Below are positions 41,861 through 51,036 of a DNA stretch of 64,000 nt, piece by piece. Location: positions 1-64,000 of the forward strand of contig NZ_CP101168.1 in the NCBI RefSeq assembly GCF_024298885.1. The letters are read 5' to 3'. A model generated the notes under the pieces. That model did no database searches. It was not told where the DNA came from and saw nothing but the letters and a program-made list of their open reading frames with translations. The stretch is from Haloglomus halophilum (GTDB lineage: Archaea; Halobacteriota; Halobacteria; Halobacteriales; Haloarculaceae). Positions within the stretch are counted from its first letter, which is position 1; each line of letters opens with the position of its first letter. A program made the position numbers and the translations under genes.

Positions 41861-42335
41861 GTAGGTCTCCGTTCGTCATCGCGGTCGCAACCGGCCAATC
41901 CGCATCGGGGCCAGCATCCGCACTCGCGTCCGTGTCCGCATCCATCTCCGCACTATCGTCAGTCTCGTCCACATCCTCGCCGGCCGGTGTGGGGCGTCCC
42001 GTAATCCAACCCTCGAAAGGTTCGTGGTAGGCGATATCGTGCTCGCCAGGTTCCGGTGGCTTCCAGACGTAGCCCGTCCGGCCACGGAAGTGCCGAGCCA
42101 GCGCCGCCGCATACCGCAGTGGACGCTGCCCCGGTGGGGTTTTGATATAGATCGCGTACCCGACGATACCGCCGAGTAGCACGAACGGCGCCGTCACGAT
42201 CAGCGGAAGGCCGATCGTGTAGAGGATGATCGGTACAATAAGGGGTGGCCCCATCGACTCGGCCAGTTTCCGGGCCGACACGCCGAACATCTTCGAGGCG
42301 AGCAGGTGCGACGCCATCGGGATGTCCTTGCTCAT
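41853..42335 (-). CDS. VirB3/PrgI-like small membrane protein
   Basis: A 160-aa protein with a pair of transmembrane helices at about residues 30-65 (LIVPIILYTIGLPLIV, APFVLLGGIVGYAIYI), a short amphipathic part, and a strongly acidic C-terminus (DETDDSAEMDADTDASADAG). Position directly before the VirB4-N-like gene (8-bp overlap) and topology match VirB3/PrgI. Start ATG 42335 overlaps the preceding stop as ATGA. Confidence 0.65.
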   Translation of the reverse strand: MSKDIPMASHLLASKMFGVSARKLAESMGPPLIVPIILYTIGLPLIVTAPFVLLGGIVGYAIYIKTPPGQRPLRYAAALARHFRGRTGYVWKPPEPGEHDIAYHEPFEGWITGRPTPAGEDVDETDDSAEMDADTDASADAGPDADWPVATAMTNGDLHD

Positions 42336-42604
42336 GCGCTCCCCTCCGTCCCCTCGGCCTCATCTTCGAGCGAAGACGAAGCCGAATCTGTGTCGGCTTC
42401 CGAGTCCGGTTCGACGAGTATCGTATTCCTGGGAGTTTGGAACTCTGCCGGCCAGGTACGCTCGGCGGCGAGCAACCGCTGTTCGGCTTTCAGCATCATC
42501 CCGCGCCACGTCAGGCCGAGATCCTCACGAATCGCGTCGAGCCACTGATACTCCTCATCCGACGGGATGGAGATACGCGTGACCGGACCCTTCGTCCGGC
42601 TCAT
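42332..42604 (-). CDS. small conjugation-operon protein with WRG motif
   Basis: A 90-aa soluble protein. The first 50 residues (SIPSDEEYQWLDAIREDLGL, then TWRGMMLKAEQRL) share the pattern helix-x-W-R-G-x-x-L-x-x-A with the N-terminus of the preceding gene product, so the two look like paralogues, perhaps RHH-like DNA-binding regulators. The C-terminal 35 residues are acidic. ATGA overlaps its neighbours on both sides. Confidence 0.6.
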   Translation of the reverse strand: MSRTKGPVTRISIPSDEEYQWLDAIREDLGLTWRGMMLKAEQRLLAAERTWPAEFQTPRNTILVEPDSEADTDSASSSLEDEAEGTEGSA

Positions 42605-43317
42605 CAGTAGCCGCCTCCGTCGGCATACCCGTAATCATAGTGCGGGTCGATAACGTCCTCGTCTTCTTCCTCGTCGGGGTGACGAGCCGCGTCTTCGACG
42701 TCATCGTGAGCATCGAACGGATGGAGCGATTCAGCACCGTCACCGTCAGCGTCGACGGTCCGTGCCTCGGCAACGTCCCACCGCTCATATTCACGTGCTC
42801 GGGTGCCTTCGGCCGCCACCGGCCGTTGCACATGGTGGGTGCGGGCGGTGCGAGCCTGTTGCATCCGGGCGACAGCCGATGTCACGTCGATGGACTGTGT
42901 GCCGTCACCGTTCCCCGTGCGGGGGTCGGCATCGGTCTCAGTCTCGTGCTCGGCAGCGCTCTCGTCGCTCTCGCCACTCCAGTCGCCGGCGGCGTCGGAG
43001 TCGGCTTCCCCGTCCCCGTTAGTGAACGCGGATACAGGGAGGTCCGTCGTTGAGCGCGCGTGTTGGCGCTGGAGTATCTGTTCGCGCAGTTGCTCAGTGG
43101 CGGCTGTTCGCTTCGGGTTCACGCCATCGTGCTGGGTTGGTAGCGGCGTCGCCAGCTCGGGATGGAGCTCCAGGAGCGCCTTGAACAGGTCTATGCTTTC
43201 TGCGTGTTTGGCTCCCTCGAGGAGGACGCCGCGCCATACCATCCCGTGTCGGTCACGGAGATTCCGAAGGCGGTCGGCCTCTTCCTGAGAGTGCCAGTCA
43301 ACTTGTATTTCAGGCAT
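42604..43317 (-). CDS. conjugation-operon protein with WRG motif and acidic tail
   Basis: A 237-aa protein. Residues 1-60 (SQEEADRLRNLRDRHG, MVWRGVLLEGAKHAES) are related to the following 90-aa protein; the remainder is Asp/Glu/Ser/Gly-rich, likely disordered, with a Tyr/Gly-rich end (DYGYADGGGY). Its stop abuts the next start. It may be a DNA-binding accessory or assembly factor of the transfer apparatus. No enzymatic motif. Confidence 0.6.
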   Translation of the reverse strand: MPEIQVDWHSQEEADRLRNLRDRHGMVWRGVLLEGAKHAESIDLFKALLELHPELATPLPTQHDGVNPKRTAATEQLREQILQRQHARSTTDLPVSAFTNGDGEADSDAAGDWSGESDESAAEHETETDADPRTGNGDGTQSIDVTSAVARMQQARTARTHHVQRPVAAEGTRAREYERWDVAEARTVDADGDGAESLHPFDAHDDVEDAARHPDEEEDEDVIDPHYDYGYADGGGY

Positions 43318-43525
43318 CGGAGGGTGTTCTCATACGATTGGATGTGGACAGTGTCCCGGCCGAGGCTCGCTGGACGATTACACGCCGGCCCGTACGTTTC
43401 AGCAACGCACAGGCGTCGTCGTGCCCACCTTGGAGCAGCGAGCCGTCGCTCACGTACCGTGCGAGCGACTGGAGATGGACGGGACTGGCCATCGGCCATC
43501 GTAGGCAAGAGGCGGATATAGCCAT
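43310..43525 (-). CDS. possible first gene of the transfer operon (71 aa)
   Basis: A frame from ATG 43525 whose stop overlaps the next start by 8 bp, the same overlap seen between the genes at 41853 and 42335. Residues 15-50 (HLQSLARYVSDGSLLQGGHD and onward) read as a plausible folded protein. Both ends are less convincing and the start may be an internal Met. No family recognised. Confidence 0.45.
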   Translation of the reverse strand: MAISASCLRWPMASPVHLQSLARYVSDGSLLQGGHDDACALLKRTGRRVIVQRASAGTLSTSNRMRTPSDA

Positions 43526-43651
43526 TTGTCGTCCACAGTAGATGTAGCGGGTGTGGCGGATGTGGCCTGCGAGAGTATTTACCCGCAGATGGCCTCCCCT
43601 CGGGCACTCCACAACGCCGTCGAGATTACGGGCGACGTTAGAAACCCTCCC

Positions 43652-44104
43652 ATGATACTCCTCCAACCAGAGACCCTTGCGATCATCACTCGCTGGTCCA
43701 TCCTCGTCGGTGGACCACTGTCGACCGGCAGCCCCATCTCCGATGTGGCAGCCGCGACAGGCCCGTTCGCATACGGAATCGATCGTCCGATCGCGGACCT
43801 CGGGACGACTTCTATTTCGGGCACTCAGTACGCCTCGCTCATCCCACTGCAGTCGACCGCCGACCTCAGTACTCTCACCTCGGATTTGAAAGACGCAATC
43901 AAAGTTCCCAGCTGGGTCGGCAACCTCCTCAAGTGGACCGGGCTTATCACGATGATACTCGGCATCATCGCGTACTTTGTCAGCCCTTCAGTGAACAACC
44001 GGCGACGCGGATTCGCGATGGCAACCACCGGAATCATCCTCTCGATTATCGGCTTCGCCTTCCCGATCTTCATCGGCCTGATTGACTATGTCCTCTCAGG
44101 CTGA
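43652..44104 (+). CDS. small membrane protein of the transfer region (pilin-like)
   Basis: A 150-aa protein. After a 90-residue exported-looking part, it has two transmembrane helices (LLKWTGLITMILGIIAYFV and GFAMATTGIILSIIGFAFPI) separated by a short basic loop (NNRRR). The two-helix hairpin resembles VirB2/TrbC-type subunits, although those usually begin with a signal peptide. It is divergent from the minus-strand operon and overlaps the large surface protein gene by 17 bp. Start ATG 43652 rather than upstream in-frame codons. Confidence 0.6.
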   Translation: MILLQPETLAIITRWSILVGGPLSTGSPISDVAAATGPFAYGIDRPIADLGTTSISGTQYASLIPLQSTADLSTLTSDLKDAIKVPSWVGNLLKWTGLITMILGIIAYFVSPSVNNRRRGFAMATTGIILSIIGFAFPIFIGLIDYVLSG

Positions 44105-46649
44105 TCCCCCCCGGGGACCAGACGAGACGCACTCTCGAACGCGAACTCAAACAGGGGGAGCCACCAGCACGCTGGGGGGACGTGTCGCGGCCACCGCCTG
44201 CGGTCTCTGTACACAGTTCTTGAGTGGCGTTTTCGCACGTCTCGTCCGCGTCCTCCCAAGCACGCGGTGGAGTCTCGGTCGACATCGCGGCAGCGGCTGT
44301 CCTCGAAGTCTGTGCCGGACACTCAGGCGTCACTCCCGCCTGGCCATGACGACATTCCTCGCAGTGACGCTCGTCCTCGCACCCGCAACCATCGTGGTCG
44401 CAGACGGACTCGGTCCCATCTACACGATTCCAGCACCCGAGCCCGGTGTCGAGAATGATTACCAGGACACCTACCGAGTCCTCGCGAACAATGATGCCGA
44501 TGTCGACCCGGCGAGTATCACGTACGACGGGTACTTCCAGAACGACTACCCATACGGCCCGACAGTCCTGAACGCGAGGTCGCAATCACCCTCGCAGACG
44601 CTTCGATACGCCGGGACACAGGACCTCTATATCCGAGAGGTCAGCAGTTTCAACGCGATCCCCTACCGGGATGAGTGGCTTCGCTACTCTGACGCCAATT
44701 CATACCAGAAAACACAGTTTCTCCTCGTTCACGGGAACAATACCTACGACGGCCCGACGAGTGTCGACGGGAAATGGTTCGTCCGTATCACTAACCAATA
44801 CGGGGAGTGGCGGCCCGTCTACAACGCCGATGTCAGATGGGACCCCGCACAGGAAGAACACTACGTCGTCAACCCGGATGAGGCACTCATCCACGACGCA
44901 GAATACGGGAATACCATCGATCGAAACCTCCACGCTGCCGGCCAGTACATGCGCTATGCCCAGGACTCCGAGCGGGTCGCTGTCCCGATGATGAACGGGC
45001 GCGAGCTGTACCCGACCAGTAGCGGCGCGAGTATGCCCCGGAAATGGGGCCAGTCGGACTTCGATACTGTTCGCGATTCGTGGGTCGGCATCAACCACGT
45101 CTTCGGGTCTGTCTGGTATCGGGGAAGCTACGTCTCGGGTGGCGCTCCTACGCGCGGGGCGTACGTCCCCTACGACCACCGAGCCGTCGCACCACCGGAC
45201 TACAGCTACGTCGACCAGTGCCGGATAAACCACATCCACCGCCGGACGCACACCCACGACAACTCCACGCACACGCACACAAGTACCCACTGGCACTACC
45301 ACGACCGGACGAAGTGGGTCGAATACGACATCCTCAGCTCGAGTGCTGAAGTGATGTCCGTACGGCTCGACGCCCCAGGCTTCGACGGCGACTCCGAATG
45401 GAACCAGTTCGGCCCGGAAACATGGATCGCTATCGACGACCCCTCCAGTAGACCCCTCGAATACCCTCGTGGCGAATACACGCTGACCGCTACCCTCGAA
45501 GTGACCACCGAGGCCAAAACCCGCTGGGGCATCACGAGCTCGCGATGCAGTGAGTGGACGCAATCCAGCACGGACTCCTATACGCACACGACCTCATACA
45601 GCGTCCCCGTAACGATCACCGACTACGACTCGCCCAACCTCAACGTCACCGTCGCTCACATCGACGGCGCCGGCGACGACCGTCTTATCCTCAAGTGGGA
45701 CGGTGACCAGGACCTTCCTGCCGATCCGTGGACGCAAATCCGCCTCGATATCAACGGGAAAACGATCTACGTCGATTCACCGTGGCGGTTCTACGGCATC
45801 GCACGGAACGATGAAGTCGAAGTCCGAACCCTGAGCAGTTCGTCGACCTACGATGTGACCCACACGCATAACGACCGCTGGCCGGCCATCTACCACTACG
45901 AAACCAGCGTTGCCAACGTCACGATGGCCTTCCCCCAGCGGAACGCTGAGTACCAACGCTGGGGATGGATCACCACCGTCGATAGTCAAGTGACCGCTCG
46001 GCTTGCCGGTGAACCCCTTCCAGCCGGCGTCAACGACCCCGATAACGACGCCCCGACAGAACTCTACCGACAACACGTCGTCACTGTCAACTCGAACGAC
46101 CTCGACACAGGAGAGACTGTTCAGGTCACCGGCGTGGGGAACCCCTACGGTGCGAACCTCGACGATGCCCAAATCGAAGCCTACAGCAAACCGTACGCCC
46201 AGACGGTCCTCCGGTTGATGGAAACCACCCGCTCGCCGACGGGTGAAGACCACGAGGGGACCCTCATCCTCACCAACACCTCCGATGGGTTCCTCGAGGG
46301 CAAGGCTATCACCGTCGTCCAAGGCGACGGCACGAGGTGGACCGTCACCACCGATGCCGAGGGACGTGCCCCCATCACCTGGGATGGGATGACCGTCCGC
46401 GCATACTACGAGGGCGATGTCTGGGACACCGGCCCGGACGACCCCTACTACAAGGGCGACAGTATCATCTACATGCTCCCACCGGGTGAAGTCACCTTCA
46501 GCCCCATCGGTACGGTCGGCGCGTACATCTCGGCAGCGATCGATGACACCCTCATCTTCGTCGAGTGGATTGCCCTCGGTATCTTCGCACTCTGGTACGT
46601 GCGGATGCGCCGCCGGACCAGTAAACACGGTGGGGGAAAGAAAGCATGA
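44088..46649 (+). CDS. large cell-surface protein of the conjugation region
   Basis: An 853-aa exported protein. Residues about 87-107 are a signal/anchor helix (MTTFLAVTLVLAPATIVVAD) preceded by an Arg-rich N-terminal extension; ATG 44346 would remove this and is a possible alternative start. The bulk is beta-rich and Tyr/Asp/Thr-rich, typical of halophile surface proteins. A striking His-rich patch spans about residues 381-412 (more than ten His). A C-terminal transmembrane helix (LIFVEWIALGIFALWYV) is followed by a basic tail. It overlaps the next gene as ATGA. It probably mediates cell contact or forms part of the mating bridge. Confidence 0.65.
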   Translation: MSSQADPPRGPDETHSRTRTQTGGATSTLGGRVAATACGLCTQFLSGVFARLVRVLPSTRWSLGRHRGSGCPRSLCRTLRRHSRLAMTTFLAVTLVLAPATIVVADGLGPIYTIPAPEPGVENDYQDTYRVLANNDADVDPASITYDGYFQNDYPYGPTVLNARSQSPSQTLRYAGTQDLYIREVSSFNAIPYRDEWLRYSDANSYQKTQFLLVHGNNTYDGPTSVDGKWFVRITNQYGEWRPVYNADVRWDPAQEEHYVVNPDEALIHDAEYGNTIDRNLHAAGQYMRYAQDSERVAVPMMNGRELYPTSSGASMPRKWGQSDFDTVRDSWVGINHVFGSVWYRGSYVSGGAPTRGAYVPYDHRAVAPPDYSYVDQCRINHIHRRTHTHDNSTHTHTSTHWHYHDRTKWVEYDILSSSAEVMSVRLDAPGFDGDSEWNQFGPETWIAIDDPSSRPLEYPRGEYTLTATLEVTTEAKTRWGITSSRCSEWTQSSTDSYTHTTSYSVPVTITDYDSPNLNVTVAHIDGAGDDRLILKWDGDQDLPADPWTQIRLDINGKTIYVDSPWRFYGIARNDEVEVRTLSSSSTYDVTHTHNDRWPAIYHYETSVANVTMAFPQRNAEYQRWGWITTVDSQVTARLAGEPLPAGVNDPDNDAPTELYRQHVVTVNSNDLDTGETVQVTGVGNPYGANLDDAQIEAYSKPYAQTVLRLMETTRSPTGEDHEGTLILTNTSDGFLEGKAITVVQGDGTRWTVTTDAEGRAPITWDGMTVRAYYEGDVWDTGPDDPYYKGDSIIYMLPPGEVTFSPIGTVGAYISAAIDDTLIFVEWIALGIFALWYVRMRRRTSKHGGGKKA

Positions 46650-47149
46650 GTAGCGTCAGTGCACTCGTCGGGCCCACCCTCAAACTCTACCAGACTGCAG
46701 CCGTCATCGGGCGCTACGGGACGCTTCTTGCGCTGGTGATCGGCCTCATCGGATGGGTGTGTTCCTCGAACAACGCCGGCTCGATGGTCCGCTACCGTGG
46801 GATGGCTATCGGCGGTGCGGCGGGCTTTATGGCCATCATCGCTATCGACGTCATCTACGACGTCCTCGTGTTCATCCTCGGGAGCCAATTCCTCCCCGTC
46901 GGATGGCCCTACGGGGCGGTGACGGGCACAAGCGTGACAACGCTCTCCCAGCTCGCAACCGGCCTCAGCCTCGTGCTCCAAGCACTCGGGCTCGCCATCT
47001 TCATTATCGGCGTGACCTGGTGGACATTCGGCAGTCGCGGCTCACTCGCTGACGCTCGCGGTCGTCGAGGCATTATTATCGGCCTCACCCTCGTCGGCGG
47101 CAGCATCGGCGGCAACGTGTTCAGCGCCCTCGCCTGGATACTCCTATGA
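46646..47149 (+). CDS. four-helix membrane protein of the transfer region
   Basis: A 167-aa integral membrane protein with four transmembrane helices and little else (YGTLLALVIGLIGWV; MAIGGAAGFMAIIAIDVIYD; LGLAIFIIGVTWWTF; IIIGLTLVGGSIGG). The start overlaps the surface protein stop as ATGA, with a GGGGGAAAG ribosome-binding sequence. Possibly a membrane partner of the surface protein. No family recognised. Confidence 0.65.
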   Translation: MSSVSALVGPTLKLYQTAAVIGRYGTLLALVIGLIGWVCSSNNAGSMVRYRGMAIGGAAGFMAIIAIDVIYDVLVFILGSQFLPVGWPYGAVTGTSVTTLSQLATGLSLVLQALGLAIFIIGVTWWTFGSRGSLADARGRRGIIIGLTLVGGSIGGNVFSALAWILL

Positions 47150-47203
47150 TCTACCCTGACCACATCTGGCCTGATACACGACACATACAGCCACACTCCA
47201 ATC

Positions 47204-47287
47204 ATGACCTCCACCACCGAACCGAAACCCGAAGATTACGACCCTACTGACCTTCCACCCCTCTCAAAGGAACCCGTCGCCGGGTGA
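47204..47287 (+). CDS. 27-aa frame just before the mobile element
   Basis: A very short acidic, Pro-rich frame (MTSTTEPKPEDYDPTDLPPL and onward) that ends 7 bp before the left target duplication of the element. Its composition is protein-like. It could be a complete mini-gene or the beginning of a gene damaged by the insertion. Confidence 0.3.
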   Translation: MTSTTEPKPEDYDPTDLPPLSKEPVAG

Positions 47288-47538
47288 ATTTACGCAAAAC
47301 TGGCTCTGTTGAAACCTTCAACTGCTGATAGTTTCTTGAGGCCATGCTGCATACGGAGCGCGAGTCGGTCACGCGAAAGCGGACGTGAGTGACCTACCCG
47401 AATCGGTAGAAACAGGATACTCATGGATTACTCAATACTGATAATCCAGGTAACGGCCACTCTGAAATGCGGATGCCCACGTCGCCGAAACCCGCAGTCC
47501 TATAAGGAAAACAGACATCAGCCTCATCGGTACTGGCT

Positions 47539-48747
47539 ATGAACGAAAACCCGAGTGGAGACACGAGTGGATCAGAAATCCCGTGGTACTCCGTCGTATT
47601 CTATGTCATCATCTCGAGCTCATTGATCGGTGTCATGGGCGTTTCACTAATCAGCCCACTCCTCCCAGAACTACGCTCAGTCTTTGGCGTCTCAGATGCA
47701 GCAGTCGGACTCTTCATCACCGCCTATTCAATCCCTGGAATCTTCCTCACTCCCTTCATCGGCTACGCAGCCGACCGAATCGGTCGTAAGTGGGTGTTAG
47801 TCCCGCTACTCTTCACGTTCGGCATTGCGGGCGCCGGAATCGCCTTTACGACGAACCTTTTCGTCGCCTTGGGACTGCGATTCCTCCAGGGAATCGGGGC
47901 CACTGCACTTGTGATGCTCGCAGTCACCCTGATCGGTGATATCTACGAGGGGAACCGTCGCGATACCCTCATCGGCATAAACGGTAGCATGATCGGCGTT
48001 GGAGCAGCCTTCTATCCGCTACTCGGTGGCGTACTCGCAACGGTACGGTGGAGTGTCCCATTTCTCTTTTTCGGGGTAGCGATCCCCGTTGGGATTCTCG
48101 CAGTGCTAACATTGGACGAGTCGACAGGTGCGTCAGATGTCCAGCTCTCCACATATATCACCCGAATCTATGCGGTGATTCAGTTGCCAGAAGCACTCGC
48201 GCTTTTTGCTGCAATGTTCTTGGCGGTGTTCATCTACTATGGCGCCGTGATAACGGCATTGCCGCTGCTGTTGAGTGACGAGTTCGGATTGACCTCCTCA
48301 CCTATCGGGTTGATACTGGCCGTCGCAGCTCTGGCGAATGCTGTCACGTCGTCGCTGTATGGACGGATTTCCCAGCGACGGACCGCTCCGGAATTGATCT
48401 CGTTGGGATTTGTCGCCTTCGGCTCGGGCTTGCTTCTCATCTGGCGGTCGTCTACGACAGGGGTAATAGTTATCGCGTTACTCAGTTTCGGCATCGGGAT
48501 CGGACTCGCGTTGCCGTCCATCGATATGAAGGTGGTTACGCTTGTCTCGGAGGATCTCCGTGCTGGGATGATGGGGGTGCGAACCAGTATGCTCCGTCTC
48601 GGACAGACGATTGGTGCAGTCGGCTTCACGTTCGTCGCTGAGACGTTCTTCGTGAGCACCGTCGAAGGATACCGGACACTGATGCTCGTTGCTGGAATAC
48701 TCGTAACGGCGACAGGCGGGCTTCTTTATGTCTCACTTCGCAACTAA
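47539..48747 (+). CDS. MFS transporter
   Basis: A 402-aa major facilitator with 12 predicted transmembrane helices. The family loop signature GYAADRIGRKWVL is between helices 2 and 3, and the central cytoplasmic loop is short. It most resembles drug/metabolite efflux permeases; the substrate is not readable. The ATG at 47539 follows a short leader containing TCCTATAAGG. It is cargo of the transposase-less element and is not part of the transfer operon. Confidence 0.88.
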   Translation: MNENPSGDTSGSEIPWYSVVFYVIISSSLIGVMGVSLISPLLPELRSVFGVSDAAVGLFITAYSIPGIFLTPFIGYAADRIGRKWVLVPLLFTFGIAGAGIAFTTNLFVALGLRFLQGIGATALVMLAVTLIGDIYEGNRRDTLIGINGSMIGVGAAFYPLLGGVLATVRWSVPFLFFGVAIPVGILAVLTLDESTGASDVQLSTYITRIYAVIQLPEALALFAAMFLAVFIYYGAVITALPLLLSDEFGLTSSPIGLILAVAALANAVTSSLYGRISQRRTAPELISLGFVAFGSGLLLIWRSSTTGVIVIALLSFGIGIGLALPSIDMKVVTLVSEDLRAGMMGVRTSMLRLGQTIGAVGFTFVAETFFVSTVEGYRTLMLVAGILVTATGGLLYVSLRN

Positions 48748-49091
48748 TCTCGTCTCGTCCCTGATTCAGACAGAAACTGAGACTCTTGATGGTGATCAAT
48801 TTGCCCGCTTTTCCCATCGAATCATTCAATAATTATATAATACAATTAAAAATATTCTACTGAACTTGTCCTAATAGTCAGCAGCTGTCACCTGACAGCT
48901 GGTGAGCAGGTCAATTCCAGCGTGCTGAATACAACGCGCGAGTCGGTCGCACGACCGCTTCCATTTCATTGTCACATACAGAGAGGTTATTTGCTCCATT
49001 TCTCAAAGGAATATGGTGATTTCGGACTCGATTTAGCCGATAATCAAATCCAAAAAGCTATCAACCAGTCATTCCCTTCCTAATAAGTAGA
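48748..49091. other. AT-rich gap with a partial IS-like end
   Basis: No gene. It contains an AT-rich stretch (48828-48860), an inverted repeat CAGCTGTCA-CC-TGACAGCTG (48892-48911), and the sequence GTGCTGAATACAACGCGCGA (48921-48940), which matches positions about 45-65 of the element ends at 47302 and 59396. Confidence 0.5.
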
Positions 49092-50744
49092 GTGAATGGA
49101 GTTTTTCTGGGATATGTGTTGATGTTTGCTCTGTCTGCGATTGCTTGTCTCGGTAGTATTCCACGGGCCCGGAATATCCAACATCCAGAAACCCGGGAAG
49201 GCCTCGTCGTATTCTTACTCTCAGTGGCCCTCTGGTCAGGTGGCTACCTCGGATACCTTCTCGCACCGACTGTTCCGGCAAAACTCGGCTTCTACATCTT
49301 CGGGTTCGTCTTCGCATTCGTCGCGGTCGGGGCCTGGCTCTACTTCTGTGCTGCCTACACAGGGCGCCACCCGCGACAAGCCCCCTATCGGCACCTCGTC
49401 GGTGGCGTGTTTCTCTTCTTTATCGTGCTCAAGGTCACGAATCCGCTCCACAATCTCTATTTCACGACCGAATGGATGGCTGAGCCGTTTCCCCATCTTG
49501 CCATCCATCACCAACTGTTCTACTGGATCCTCCTGGGGCTCTCATACGCGGTCATTGCGGTTGGCTTCTTCATGCTCATCGAACGGTTCTACCACACTGG
49601 GACGGATAGCCGGCCACTTCTGATTCTGGTCGGCCTGACTGGTGCGCCTACTGTCGTAACGATTCTCGGCAGCGAGATCGAGGGGTTGCTACCACTCATG
49701 TACGAACCGCCGGGTGTCGCGCTGTTCGCTGTAGGAACGCTATTCGTCTACTTCCAGCGCTTCGAAGCTGTCCGACTGACTGGCGGAACGGACGACCCCG
49801 CACTCTTCCTTGATCCGGATGGCCGCATTCGAGACTACAACCAAGCTGCCCGGACGATCTTGCCGGGCCTCCACGGCTCGATCGGGAGTCCAGTCGAATC
49901 CGTGAGTAGTGAACTATCGAACCGCCTCACAGAGCAACGCGTAATTACAGTTACGCAGAACGGGGAGACGCGCTTCTACGAGGTATCGAATTCGCCGTTC
50001 ATGGCTGGTGAAGTGAAGACTGGACAGTTAGTGACGATCACCGACGTGACTGCTCGAGAATCGTATCGGCAGCAGCTCGAACAGAAGACGGAGCAGCTCG
50101 AAGCCCTGAATCGCGTGATTCGCCACGATATTCGAAATGATATGGCCGTGATTCTCGGCTGGGCTGAAACACTGCAGGCGCACGTCACTGAAGAGGGAGA
50201 GGATGCACTCGAACGCGTGTTGCACAAGTCCCAGCATGTGATTGAACTCACCGATGTTGCCCGTGACTTCGTAGACTCACTGTCGGGGGGAGAGATAGTC
50301 GAGGTAAAACCGGTTGCGTTAGACGACATGTTGAAAGCCGAACTGGAAGCATTACGTGAGTCCTATCCCGAGGTCAACGTTCACGTCCCCGAGAATCTTC
50401 CACAGGTTTCAGTACAGGGGAACGAGATGCTCTCGTCTGTCTTCAGAAACCTCCTTGAGAACGCTGTCAGGCATAATGATGAGGAGACACCTGAAATTAC
50501 AGTTTCCTACGATGAGGGTGCCGAATGGATTCGGCTTCGAATCTCGGATAATGGCCCCGGAATCCCTGATAGTCAAAAAGAGGCGATCTTCGGGAAGGGG
50601 GAGAAAGGGATGGAGAGCCCCGGTACTGGGATCGGCCTGTACCTTGTCCATACCATAACCACGCAGTTCGGGGGGGAAGTGTGGGTTGAGGACAACGAAC
50701 CCAAAGGAGCGATATTCGTCGTCGAATTGCCCAAATCAAACTGA
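49092..50744 (+). CDS. membrane sensor histidine kinase (7TM-PAS-HisKA-HATPase)
   Basis: A 550-aa sensor. Residues 1-215 contain seven transmembrane helices (HisKA-7TM type). Residues about 220-330 are a PAS-like domain (DDPALFLDPDGRIRDYNQAA). The phospho-acceptor H is in RHDIRNDM near 348. The C-terminal ATPase has the N-box NLLENAVRHND, G1 ISDNGPGIP and G2 GTGIGLYLVHTI. Start GTG 49092, with ATG 49122 as an alternative. No response regulator lies adjacent, so the partner must be elsewhere. Cargo of the transposase-less element; the signal is unknown. Confidence 0.88.
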   Translation: MNGVFLGYVLMFALSAIACLGSIPRARNIQHPETREGLVVFLLSVALWSGGYLGYLLAPTVPAKLGFYIFGFVFAFVAVGAWLYFCAAYTGRHPRQAPYRHLVGGVFLFFIVLKVTNPLHNLYFTTEWMAEPFPHLAIHHQLFYWILLGLSYAVIAVGFFMLIERFYHTGTDSRPLLILVGLTGAPTVVTILGSEIEGLLPLMYEPPGVALFAVGTLFVYFQRFEAVRLTGGTDDPALFLDPDGRIRDYNQAARTILPGLHGSIGSPVESVSSELSNRLTEQRVITVTQNGETRFYEVSNSPFMAGEVKTGQLVTITDVTARESYRQQLEQKTEQLEALNRVIRHDIRNDMAVILGWAETLQAHVTEEGEDALERVLHKSQHVIELTDVARDFVDSLSGGEIVEVKPVALDDMLKAELEALRESYPEVNVHVPENLPQVSVQGNEMLSSVFRNLLENAVRHNDEETPEITVSYDEGAEWIRLRISDNGPGIPDSQKEAIFGKGEKGMESPGTGIGLYLVHTITTQFGGEVWVEDNEPKGAIFVVELPKSN

Positions 50745-51036
50745 GAGGTATTGGAATCTACTAACTCGAATATGATTAATGCGGGCAGTGAATGGGTTCT
50801 GAAATCGATACGCGCTAATAATGAGGTTGGTGTACTCGAGAGTCAATCTTCTGAACCCACCCTCTATATGCAGCACCCAAATTCTGTCAGCTGTGACGGA
50901 TTTCAACAGAGCCGCAAAATTCTGAACTCTCCAGATAATCCCTCTCGGTACGCTCGGGAGGAGGCGACAGAATGCCAGATTCGGTGGATCAGCACGCAAA
51001 ACCGTTCGAGAAACCGAGGGGGATAGTCTGTCCGTC

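Larger units (their letters stand above)
47302..50913. mobile_element. transposase-less element with IS-like ends carrying MFS and histidine kinase genes
   Basis: The left end starts GGCTCTGTTGAAACC at 47302 and the right end finishes GGATTTCAACAGAGCC at 50913, an inverted match. Flanks are GCAAAACT (47294-47301) and GCAAAATT (50914-50921), an 8-bp target duplication with one change. A TGCTGCATA motif lies about 45-50 bp inside both ends. No transposase frame is present; the cargo is an MFS transporter and a sensor kinase. A tip-less partial end (GTGCTGAATACAACGCG near 48921) inside suggests fusion of two units. GGCTCTGTTGAAA-type ends and 8-bp duplications resemble IS6-like haloarchaeal IS. 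Confidence 0.7.
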
